From contig CAMGDK010000024.1 of the NCBI GenBank assembly GCA_946042285.1, positions 1 through 15,371 of the forward strand: DNA of 15,371 nucleotides, read 5' to 3'. Shown in pieces: positions 1 through 6,649 of this stretch. Position numbers and translations under genes: made by a program. This stretch comes from an uncultured Clostridia bacterium. Its GTDB lineage: Bacteria > Bacillota > Clostridia > Oscillospirales > Acutalibacteraceae. The stretch's first letter is position 1, and each line of letters opens with the position of its first letter. The notes under the pieces were generated by a model. It was given only the letters and a program-made list of their open reading frames with translations, searched no databases and was not told the origin of the DNA.

Positions 1-694
1 CGCAGTGACCTTTAAAAGTAGGAAAGGATATAATCTTCAAATAGGTATCAATCTCAGGGCTGTAATCAATCATTTCCAGCGTTTCGCCGTAAAGCGTTGC
101 ACGCTCATAGGCTTTAAGCCATTTTGAGTCCATATTGCTGAAAAGAGTGCCGAAGGAATTACCTATAAGCTTATCAAGAGGAATTTTTTCAACCTCTGCC
201 AATGCCGAATTGCCGTACCTAAATATCCAATCAACCGCGTGCTTTTGTTCATCAAATATCATTTCAATATCGGTAAAAGCAATTGGCAGGTTATCAAAGC
301 TACTGTAACACCTGCAATACTCTTCCTTTGTAGAGGGAATATCATCGTCTGGAAAGCTATTAACAATACGCCTTTGAATATAACGAAACCGATCGATTAT
401 TTGACTTTTCCTGCGTTTTGTATATTCCAAAGATTCGCCGTTTAACAACTCAATCCTATCGGTAATATCGTGTATAGCCATTGCAGAAACAATGCAACCT
501 CGATAAACCTCTATAAAATTGTCACCAAGCAGAGAAATTAACTGAGAAATAGACATTCTTGTTTTATATATTTCATTTTTGACGGTATGTATCTCAGAGT
601 TTTTACCCGACATTTGCACATAAAGAATTGATGCAACATTAAGTATAACCTGTTTCCTGTTTGAAATAATTTTTATATATTTCGAGTCGTCCAA
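1..694 (-). CDS. LytTR DNA-binding domain plus PAS-like domain protein, 3' end outside window (partial)
   Basis: This is the first 231 residues of a gene that continues past the left edge. Residues about 4-112 look like a LytTR DNA-binding domain: a beta-rich start (KYIKIISNRKQVILNV), then ILYVQMSGKNSEIHTVKNE, the characteristic F-x-x-x-Y-R-G-C-I-V-S segment at 60-70, and L-L-N-G-x-x-L-x-Y-T-K-R-R at 83-95. Residues about 131-231 look like a PAS domain (FDNLPIAFTDIEMIFDE, WIFRYGNSALAEVE, LIGNSFGTLF). No receiver domain precedes the LytTR domain. I chose the TTG at 694 because an in-frame stop lies at 715-713 and GAGGTG (706-701) sits 6 nt upstream of the TTG. It is probably a transcription regulator sensing a ligand or redox state through PAS; the signal is unknown. 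A further output domain downstream cannot be excluded. Domain calls are by eye. Confidence 0.75.
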   Translation of the reverse strand, partial: MDDSKYIKIISNRKQVILNVASILYVQMSGKNSEIHTVKNEIYKTRMSISQLISLLGDNFIEVYRGCIVSAMAIHDITDRIELLNGESLEYTKRRKSQIIDRFRYIQRRIVNSFPDDDIPSTKEEYCRCYSSFDNLPIAFTDIEMIFDEQKHAVDWIFRYGNSALAEVEKIPLDKLIGNSFGTLFSNMDSKWLKAYERATLYGETLEMIDYSPEIDTYLKIISFPTFKGHC

Positions 695-739
695 ATCAAA
701 CACCTCAAGCAATTATGATATTCCTTATAACATATTATA

Positions 740-768
740 ATTATGCAATATTTCTTTTCGCTTGTCAA
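740..768 (-). promoter_or_regulatory. Promoter of the LytTR-PAS gene
   Basis: On the minus strand, TTGACA (768-763) is followed after 17 nt by CATAAT (745-740). A predicted start near 733 gives a leader of about 40 nt before the TTG start codon. This separates the regulator from the tRNA transcript, which ends at the terminator at 811-850. Confidence 0.65.
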
Positions 769-810
769 TAAAGCAAAAAGCAAGCCGTAACAGGTTCAAG
801 TCCTGATCAA

Positions 811-850
811 TATAAAAAACAGCACATACCCCGAAGGGTGTGTGCTGTTT
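811..850 (-). terminator. Intrinsic terminator after tRNA-Leu
   Basis: A 15-pair stem (817-831 with 836-850, one mismatch on the minus strand) closes a four-base loop (minus-strand TTCG). On the minus strand it ends in a run of T (819-814). The stem begins right at the encoded CCA of the tRNA. It probably ends the tRNA transcript and any read-through from comF. Confidence 0.85.
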
Positions 851-934
851 GGTGCAGGTAACAGGACTTGAACCTGCAAGGATCTCTCCACTAGATCCTA
901 AATCTAGCGTGTTTGCCAATTTCACCATACCTGC
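850..934 (-). tRNA. tRNA-Leu (anticodon UAG)
   Basis: The minus strand reads as an 85-nt class II tRNA. The acceptor strands GCAGGTA (934-928) and TACCTGC (860-854) pair fully, followed by discriminator A and an encoded CCA (852-850). The anticodon arm is CTAGA-TTTAGGA-TCTAG with anticodon TAG at 900-898. A long variable arm GGA-GAGA-TCC, typical of Leu/Ser/Tyr tRNAs, comes next, then a T arm with loop TTCAAGT. The D arm contains GG as expected. A nearly identical 5' half lies just upstream (1004-1041). Confidence 0.95.
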
Positions 935-942
935 ATTTATTC

Positions 943-971
943 AAATCAGGCTCGTTTGAGTCTGATTTTTT
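943..971 (+). terminator. Hairpin between the two tRNA-Leu copies, terminator-like on the plus strand
   Basis: Arms 943-953 and 958-968 form 11 pairs around a GTTT loop, with one G-U pair on the plus strand and a run of six T ending at 971. On the minus strand the wobble becomes a C/A mismatch and no U-tract follows. By structure it favours plus-strand termination, but no plus-strand gene or promoter is visible upstream. It may instead be a spacer hairpin in the tRNA precursor. Confidence 0.4.
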
Positions 972-1003
972 CTATATTAAATTTTTACACCGAGGTATCG
1001 TTA

Positions 1004-1041
1004 CCTAAATCTAGCGTGTCTGCCAATTCCACCATACCTGC
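1004..1041 (-). pseudogene. Truncated tRNA-Leu copy (5' half only)
   Basis: Thirty-eight nucleotides match the 5' half of the intact tRNA-Leu at 850-934 with two differences (36/38), from the first acceptor base through the anticodon (TTTAGG). After that the sequence departs into TAACGATACC and never supplies an anticodon 3' strand, variable arm, T arm or acceptor 3' strand. It lies directly downstream of the tRNA promoter, so it should be transcribed ahead of the intact copy. Its two differing bases (GTGGAATTGGCAGACAC) are closer to the usual bacterial tRNA-Leu sequence than those in the intact copy. It cannot be a tRNA on its own. Confidence 0.85.
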
Positions 1042-1064
1042 GTATATCTTATTTCAATGCTGAT

Positions 1065-1093
1065 ATAATAACAAAAATTTCAAGAAATTTCAA
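1065..1093 (-). promoter_or_regulatory. Promoter of the tRNA-Leu locus
   Basis: On the minus strand TTGAAA (1093-1088) and TATTAT (1070-1065) are spaced by 17 nt. The -35 begins 3 nt after the comF stop codon. The predicted start near 1058 lies just before the truncated tRNA copy at 1041. Confidence 0.65.
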
Positions 1094-1096
1094 TAC

Positions 1097-1807
1097 CTAT
1101 TTTTTAAAATGACTTACAAGTGCAAAAACCGCACAATAGACATCCTTTGCGCCGTATATTTTTAACATTTTTGCACACTCGTTTAGCGTTGAGCCTGTTG
1201 TTTTGACATCATCAACAAGGAGTATTGTTTTGTCCTTGACGAAATCCTTATCAATCAAATCAAACGCACCGTAAACATTAACCTTACGCTGCCTTGCTCT
1301 TTGTGTTTTTTGCGGCTTTGTTCTTCTAATCTTCTTTAACAGCTTAACGCTGTCAACACAGATAAGACCTGACAATTCCTTTGCTATAAGCTGTGACTGA
1401 TTAAATCCTCTTTTAAACGAATCAAAGCCTGTCATCGGTACAAATGTTATACAATCAAAGTGAATATCGCAATACTCCTCTTTGCACGAAATCGAAATTT
1501 GCCTTGCAAACTCCTTGGCAAGAAACGGCATATTGCTTGACTTACATCTGTTAACCGCATTTTCGATCGAATCCTCGTAATAGAAAGGAGCGATAATTCT
1601 CTTGTATTCGTTCTTATGCTTTTTACAATTACAGCAATCCTTTGAAGCACCGCAATAATCACATCTCGGAAGAGCTATTCTCTCTACCCTATCGCACTTT
1701 TCGCAAAAATCACTATCAAGCTCAACAACTTCGCCGCAAATTCTACAACGACGAGTGAACAAGGCATCGCCCATTCGATTTAATGCCTGCTTAAAATCGT
1801 TATTCAT
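1097..1807 (-). CDS. comF: ComF family phosphoribosyltransferase-like protein
   Basis: This 236-residue protein has the two-part ComF layout. The N-terminal half carries zinc-ribbon-like cysteine pairs: C21-x-x-C24 with C35-x-x-C38, then CDYC and CCNC pairs near 49-60. The C-terminal half has a phosphoribosyltransferase fold with FVPMTGFDSFKRGFNQSQ and the PRPP-binding loop ILLVDDVKTTGSTL near 196-209. In naturally transformable bacteria ComF acts in the cytoplasm on incoming single-stranded DNA; in other species its role is less clear. The ATG overlaps the comEA stop codon by 4 nt (ATGA), so the two are probably coupled. It is the last protein gene of the operon. Length is normal for the family. 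Confidence 0.9.
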   Translation of the reverse strand: MNNDFKQALNRMGDALFTRRCRICGEVVELDSDFCEKCDRVERIALPRCDYCGASKDCCNCKKHKNEYKRIIAPFYYEDSIENAVNRCKSSNMPFLAKEFARQISISCKEEYCDIHFDCITFVPMTGFDSFKRGFNQSQLIAKELSGLICVDSVKLLKKIRRTKPQKTQRARQRKVNVYGAFDLIDKDFVKDKTILLVDDVKTTGSTLNECAKMLKIYGAKDVYCAVFALVSHFKK

Positions 1808-2247
1808 ACCGTCAAATAAGGTGCGACCCTTTCATAAAGTGAATCGCCTATTCCTTTGATATTTTTAATTTGATCTACGCTTGTATATCCACCGAGGTAT
1901 TCTCTGTACTGAACAATTGCATCTGCCCGAGCAACACCTATGCCGCTGATGGTTGCAAGCTCCTCGCGTGTGCATTTGTTCAAATCAAGAGGATAATTCA
2001 CAGTAATACTCACTGCTTCTGACTGAGTAATATTCGCCGCTTGAGTAACATTAGTCTGTGCCTGCACTGCAGTCGTTTGGTCATTTGACGAAGGCTTATC
2101 CTGCGACACAGTTTCCTCTAACGATACATTGTTGAGAGCACTTTCGCTGACTCGCGGCAAAGACAAGCCGAAATACAATATAATACCGGAAAGAATTATC
2201 AGGCATATTCCGGTTATAATCATGCTTTGTCTTTTACTGCTGCTCAT
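1804..2247 (-). CDS. comEA: ComEA-like helix-hairpin-helix DNA-binding protein
   Basis: The 147-residue protein has a single N-terminal membrane segment (about 8-29), a Ser/Thr/Gln-rich linker (about 32-80), and a C-terminal ComEA-type helix-hairpin-helix pair (about 88-147). The hairpins are visible as ISGIGVARADAIVQYRE and IKGIGDSLYERVAPYL. ComEA homologues bind double-stranded DNA at the outer face of the membrane during uptake. It is shorter than Bacillus ComEA (about 205 residues) and I see no separate domain between membrane anchor and HhH. The start codon shares one base with the upstream stop (TAATG) and its end overlaps comF by 4 nt. No comEC channel gene is in the window, so active transformation cannot be inferred. 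Confidence 0.88.
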   Translation of the reverse strand: MSSSKRQSMIITGICLIILSGIILYFGLSLPRVSESALNNVSLEETVSQDKPSSNDQTTAVQAQTNVTQAANITQSEAVSITVNYPLDLNKCTREELATISGIGVARADAIVQYREYLGGYTSVDQIKNIKGIGDSLYERVAPYLTV

Positions 2248-4115
2248 TATCTCTTTCCTCTAAATTTTTTATTGCTTTTGTGAGCATTATTCTTTTGCCT
2301 GTTATTCTGCGTCGATTTTCTGCTATCGGTTGGCTTAACAAGACATTTACTGTCAAATCCGATTAAATCATAACGCTTTGCTCTTTTAAGTGCTTCTTCA
2401 ACCAGCCTTTGATTTTTAGGATTATAATACTGAAGAAGCGCTCTTTGCATAGCCTTGTCATGCTCTGTTTTGGCAACATAAACAGGCTCCATGGTATATG
2501 GATCAAGCTCTGTATAAAACATACAGGTTGAGATTGTGCCAGGGGTTGGGTAGAAATCCTGCACCTGCTCCGGTCTTATATGGCGCTTTTTAAGGAAAAG
2601 TGCAAGCTCAATGGCATCATCAAGAGTTGAGCCCGGATGCGATGACATAAGATACGGTACAAGATACTGCTCCTTATTTATCTCGCCTGTATATTTAAAA
2701 TATCTTTTTGAAAACTCAACATAAGCCTCAATGTGCGGCTTGCCCATTTTGTCAAGAACAGCTGCCGAGCAATGCTCCGGCGCAACCTTTAGCTGCCCGG
2801 AAACATGATTTTCTACAAGTTCCCTGAAAAAGGTATCATCCTTATCTTTAAGTAGATAGTCATATCTAATACCGCTTCTGATAAATACCTTTTTGACGCC
2901 ATTAAGATTTCTTACAGCTCGTAAAATATCAAGATATTCTGCGTGGTCGGAAACTAAATTAGGACAAGGCTTCGGAGCGAGACACTTTTTACCCTTGCAG
3001 AGTCCTTTTTCAAGCTGCATTGTGCATGACGGTTGTCTAAAGTTTGCGGTAGGTCCGCCAACATCGTGAATATATCCCTTAAAGTTAGGCATTTGAATAA
3101 GCTTTTTAGCCTCCTCAACAATGCTTTCCTTTGAACGAGTTGTAATAAATCTGCCTTGATGAAAGGCGATTGAACAGAAATTGCAAGCACCGAAGCAGCC
3201 CCTGTTATGAGTGATGGAAAATTCAACCTCTGCTATACCCGGCACTCCGCCGAGCTTTTCATAAGACGGGTGATATGCGCGCATATACGGTAAAGAATAA
3301 ACATGGTCAAGCTCTTGTGTTGTGAGAGGAGGCATAGGCTTGTTTTGAACAAGCATCTGCCTTCCGTGCTTTTGCTTAATTACCCTGCCTCTGATATGGT
3401 CCTGCTCATCCTGCTGAATACGGCAGGACTTGGCATATTCCTTTTTGTTAGTCTTAACATTTTCGTAGCTTGGACACTCTGCGCCTTCATAAGTGGTTTC
3501 GGCAGTAGGACAAAGATAGCATGTACCGAGTATATCCCTCATTGAAGAAATGCTTTCGCCGTTATCAAGCCTTTTGGCAATCTCACGAGTTTGATTTTCA
3601 CCCATACCAAACGAAAGCAAATCAGCCCTTGACTCAACAAGAATGCTCGGCTTAACCTCGTCATCCCAATAATCATAATGGGCAAACCTGCGAAGAGATG
3701 CTTCAAGTCCGCCTATAATAACAGGACTGTCGGGATAGATGCTTTTAATAATATTTGAATATACAATTACTGCCCTATCAGGTCTTTTGCCTGCAACGCC
3801 TCCCGCAGTATATGCATCGTCATGACGCTTTCTTTTTGCGGCAGTGTAATGTGCAACCATTGAGTCGATATTACCGCTTGTAACGAAAAATCCGAGCCTT
3901 GGCTTGCCGAACTGTGTAAAGTCGGCAGTTCCTCTCCAATTCGGTTGGCTGAGCACCGCAACTCTATATCCCTCGTCCTCAAGGACTCTTGTTATTATAG
4001 CCGCGCCGAAGGACGGATGATCAACATAACTGTCGCCTGTTACATAGATGAAATCCACCTCGTCCCATCCACGCTCAAGCATATCCTTTTTGCTTATTGG
4101 TAAAAAGCCGTTCAT
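2247..4115 (-). CDS. YgiQ family (UPF0313) radical SAM protein
   Basis: The 622-residue protein matches the YgiQ family over its length. It starts with FLPISKKDMLERGWDEVDFIYVTGD and VDHPSFG. The N-terminal part resembles a cobalamin-binding-like region (PVIIGGLEASLRR near 131-143). The radical SAM cluster motif is at 305-314 (RGCFGACNFC, C307-x3-C311-x2-C314), followed by SIAFHQGR. Further family features include DVGGPTANF, a cysteine-rich segment near 365-385 and VPYLMSSHPGS. The last 25 or so residues are a basic, asparagine-rich tail. The reaction catalysed by YgiQ is not known to me. The ATG overlaps the ftsK stop by 4 nt, so it is cotranscribed with the translocase. Confidence 0.92.
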   Translation of the reverse strand: MNGFLPISKKDMLERGWDEVDFIYVTGDSYVDHPSFGAAIITRVLEDEGYRVAVLSQPNWRGTADFTQFGKPRLGFFVTSGNIDSMVAHYTAAKRKRHDDAYTAGGVAGKRPDRAVIVYSNIIKSIYPDSPVIIGGLEASLRRFAHYDYWDDEVKPSILVESRADLLSFGMGENQTREIAKRLDNGESISSMRDILGTCYLCPTAETTYEGAECPSYENVKTNKKEYAKSCRIQQDEQDHIRGRVIKQKHGRQMLVQNKPMPPLTTQELDHVYSLPYMRAYHPSYEKLGGVPGIAEVEFSITHNRGCFGACNFCSIAFHQGRFITTRSKESIVEEAKKLIQMPNFKGYIHDVGGPTANFRQPSCTMQLEKGLCKGKKCLAPKPCPNLVSDHAEYLDILRAVRNLNGVKKVFIRSGIRYDYLLKDKDDTFFRELVENHVSGQLKVAPEHCSAAVLDKMGKPHIEAYVEFSKRYFKYTGEINKEQYLVPYLMSSHPGSTLDDAIELALFLKKRHIRPEQVQDFYPTPGTISTCMFYTELDPYTMEPVYVAKTEHDKAMQRALLQYYNPKNQRLVEEALKRAKRYDLIGFDSKCLVKPTDSRKSTQNNRQKNNAHKSNKKFRGKR

Positions 4116-6640
4116 TCGTAATCCTCGTTTGCATTAGCTTCATTTGAAAGGTCATCCACAGACTCCTCTTCAAACGACATTTGCTCTGTATTTTCAGCAG
4201 TAAATTCATCAGTAGAGTATGCCTGCATTTCAAGCCACTGCTGCTTTGAAATAAGTATCTCTCTTGGCTTTGAGCCGTTTGCAGGACCGATTATTCCTTT
4301 GTCCTGAAGCTGATCAATTATTTTGGCACCTCTGGCGTAGCCGACAGAAAGCTTCCTTTGAAGGAATGATGTTGATGCAGTACCCGTTTCAAGCACAACC
4401 TCGACTGCCTTTTCAAACAAAGCATCAAGCTTTTCGCCGCCATCGTCATCATCCTCAAACGGTGATGATTTCTTATCCTGAACAGCCTTAGCCTCGATTT
4501 CCTTGGCAATATTTTCGTCATACTGGCTTTCGCCCTGATTCTTAACAAAATCGCAAAGCGACTCAACCTCTTCATCGGAGATAAAGCAGCCTTGAACTCT
4601 TATAGGCTTTGACGCACCGATCGGTGAATATAGCATATCACCTCGACCGAGAAGCTTTTCCGCTCCGCCGGCATCAAGAATTGTACGAGAGTCAATCTGT
4701 GATGAAACAGTAAGTGCAATACGCGATGAAATATTTGCCTTAATAAGACCTGTAATAACATCAACAGACGGACGCTGAGTTGCTATTACAAGATGCATTC
4801 CGGCAGCACGCGCCATCTGTGCAAGACGGCAAATAGAGTCCTCAACCTCCTTCGGTGCAGCCATCATCAAATCGGCAAGCTCGTCAATAAATATGCATAT
4901 CTTCGGCATCGGCTCCATGTCCTCATGCTTCTTAACATACTTGTTGTAGCCCTCAATATCACGAACGCCTGTTTGCGAGAATTTTTGATAGCGCTGAAGC
5001 ATTTCCGACACCGCCCAACCGAGTGCGCCTGCCGCTTTTCTCGGATCGGATACAACAGGAACAAGAAGATGCGGAATTCCTGCGTACTTTGAAAATTCAA
5101 CCTGCTTTGGATCAATCATCAGGAACTTAACCTCGTCCGGCTTTGCCCTGTAAAGAATAGATACAATAATTGAATTCATGCACACGGATTTACCCGAGCC
5201 GGTAGTACCTGCAATAAGAAGGTGAGGCATTTTTGAAATATCGCAAAATACACACTTACCGCCGATGTCCTTACCGAGTCCTGCCGAAAGCTTTGAAGAC
5301 TGCTCGTTAAATTCAGGTGTGTCAATAAGCTCTCTCATAGACACCGAATTCTTAATCGTATTTGGAATTTCAATACCTACTGCAGCCTTACCCGGAATCG
5401 GTGCTTCGATACGAACATTAGTAGCTGCAAGGTTAAGTGCAATATCGTCCGATAGATTTGTAATCTTTGAAATACGAATACCTGCTGCCGGCTTAAGCTC
5501 GTATCTTGTAACCGTAGGACCTCTTGAAATATCCGTAATTGTAGCCTCAACATTGAATGAGTTAAGAGTGTCAATCAATCTTTCGGCATTTTCCTTAAGC
5601 TCACCGCTTATATCGGACTGTGATTTCTTTTTAGACTCGTTAAGAAGCTCAACACCGGGAAGCTTGTAGTCGTTAACAGTTGACTCCATCGCCTCCTTCG
5701 ATACTGTAAACTCCTCCTTGAGCGGAGCCTTTTCATCACGCTTTGATGCGTCCTCTACGATTTCATCAATGCTCTTTTCCTTCTCAGGCTGTGAAGCCTC
5801 ATTCTTTTCACGAAGCTTTTTGTTTCTTGCGGTAGCTTGATTTATTTCATCAATAATATCCTTTGGCACAGAAGTCATTTCGTCATCATGCGTATCGGTC
5901 TTTTTTCTGCCTTTTGGTTGCTTGCCCTGCTGCGTTTCGTTAGGACCGTCAATATCAAGCGGGACATCAATAGTCGCTCTGTTCATTCTTCTTTGCTCAA
6001 TTTTTTCCTCAATGACAGGGGCAACCTTGTCGTATGTAGCCTTTGCAGGCTTTGTTGCACCCTTGATAAACTGGATAATTGTAAGTCCTGTGATAAGGAG
6101 AAAATCAACAAGGAAAAGAACTAAAGAAATGATGATAGCCGGTGCTTTACCGAGTGTGAGCAAAAGCCAACCGAAAAGCGCACCGATAAATCCGCCGTTG
6201 AATGTATATGAGGCGGAGATATAGCTTTCCTTAACTGTTTCGGCAAAGTCTGCACCTGTTGTATTCTTTACAATATGGATAAACGATGCAAAAATGAACA
6301 CCATTATAACTGCTTCAATAATCTTTGCAATGTGCTTTGACTGAGGCTCACCCTTTGCAGATCCGATGATTGTAACGATTGCCGCCATGAGCGGAAAAAC
6401 GCAGGCTGCAAACATTCCAAAGATACCGACATAGACATCGTGAAGCACTCTCCACACGCCTGCACCGTTGATTACCGCAAGACAGAAAAATATTACTGCA
6501 AGTGCAACAGATACTATTTCGTATATCCTTATTCTGTCTTCGCTGTAATTGTAAGCATTTCTTTGAGAAGCACCTCTGTTGCTTGATCTATTTGATTTTG
6601 TGGTTTTTCTTCCTTTGTTTGTGTTTTTATTATTTGCCAT
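4112..6640 (-). CDS. ftsK: FtsK/SpoIIIE family DNA translocase
   Basis: This 842-residue motor moves double-stranded DNA through the septum during division or sporulation. Residues about 40-195 hold four hydrophobic membrane segments. A charged linker (about 200-320) follows. The alpha/beta motor then shows Walker A GTTGSGKS (478-485), FLMIDPKQVEFSKY, and Walker B ICIFIDELADL (581-591), and later LVIATQRPSVDVITGLIKANISSRIA. A winged-helix gamma domain lies at about 738-800 (FLQRKLSVGYARGAKIIDQL), which in relatives reads KOPS/SRS orientation sites. About 40 acidic residues trail the gamma domain. The RBS (GAGGT) lies on the uppP-like stop codon. Whether this is the division (FtsK) or sporulation (SpoIIIE) protein cannot be told from sequence, but the TepA-YlzJ neighbourhood matches that of Bacillus spoIIIE. 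Confidence 0.95.
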   Translation of the reverse strand: MANNKNTNKGRKTTKSNRSSNRGASQRNAYNYSEDRIRIYEIVSVALAVIFFCLAVINGAGVWRVLHDVYVGIFGMFAACVFPLMAAIVTIIGSAKGEPQSKHIAKIIEAVIMVFIFASFIHIVKNTTGADFAETVKESYISASYTFNGGFIGALFGWLLLTLGKAPAIIISLVLFLVDFLLITGLTIIQFIKGATKPAKATYDKVAPVIEEKIEQRRMNRATIDVPLDIDGPNETQQGKQPKGRKKTDTHDDEMTSVPKDIIDEINQATARNKKLREKNEASQPEKEKSIDEIVEDASKRDEKAPLKEEFTVSKEAMESTVNDYKLPGVELLNESKKKSQSDISGELKENAERLIDTLNSFNVEATITDISRGPTVTRYELKPAAGIRISKITNLSDDIALNLAATNVRIEAPIPGKAAVGIEIPNTIKNSVSMRELIDTPEFNEQSSKLSAGLGKDIGGKCVFCDISKMPHLLIAGTTGSGKSVCMNSIIVSILYRAKPDEVKFLMIDPKQVEFSKYAGIPHLLVPVVSDPRKAAGALGWAVSEMLQRYQKFSQTGVRDIEGYNKYVKKHEDMEPMPKICIFIDELADLMMAAPKEVEDSICRLAQMARAAGMHLVIATQRPSVDVITGLIKANISSRIALTVSSQIDSRTILDAGGAEKLLGRGDMLYSPIGASKPIRVQGCFISDEEVESLCDFVKNQGESQYDENIAKEIEAKAVQDKKSSPFEDDDDGGEKLDALFEKAVEVVLETGTASTSFLQRKLSVGYARGAKIIDQLQDKGIIGPANGSKPREILISKQQWLEMQAYSTDEFTAENTEQMSFEEESVDDLSNEANANEDYE

Positions 6641-6649
6641 ATCTACCTC

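Noticed and set aside
239..445. 68-codon plus-strand frame near the left edge
   Set aside because: Antisense to the LytTR-PAS coding frame, which has clear domain similarity, a promoter and an RBS.
725..928. 67-codon minus-strand reading frame over the tRNA region
   Set aside because: It is a reading of tRNA-Leu and its terminator; the well-known false ORF type over tRNA-Leu genes.
991..1004. Palindrome GGTATCGTTACC as a regulatory operator
   Set aside because: Only a 4-bp stem; too short to support, and it lies at the break point of the truncated tRNA copy.
5265..5669. 134-codon plus-strand frame inside ftsK
   Set aside because: Antisense to well-conserved ftsK codons, no RBS or promoter, no recognisable protein.
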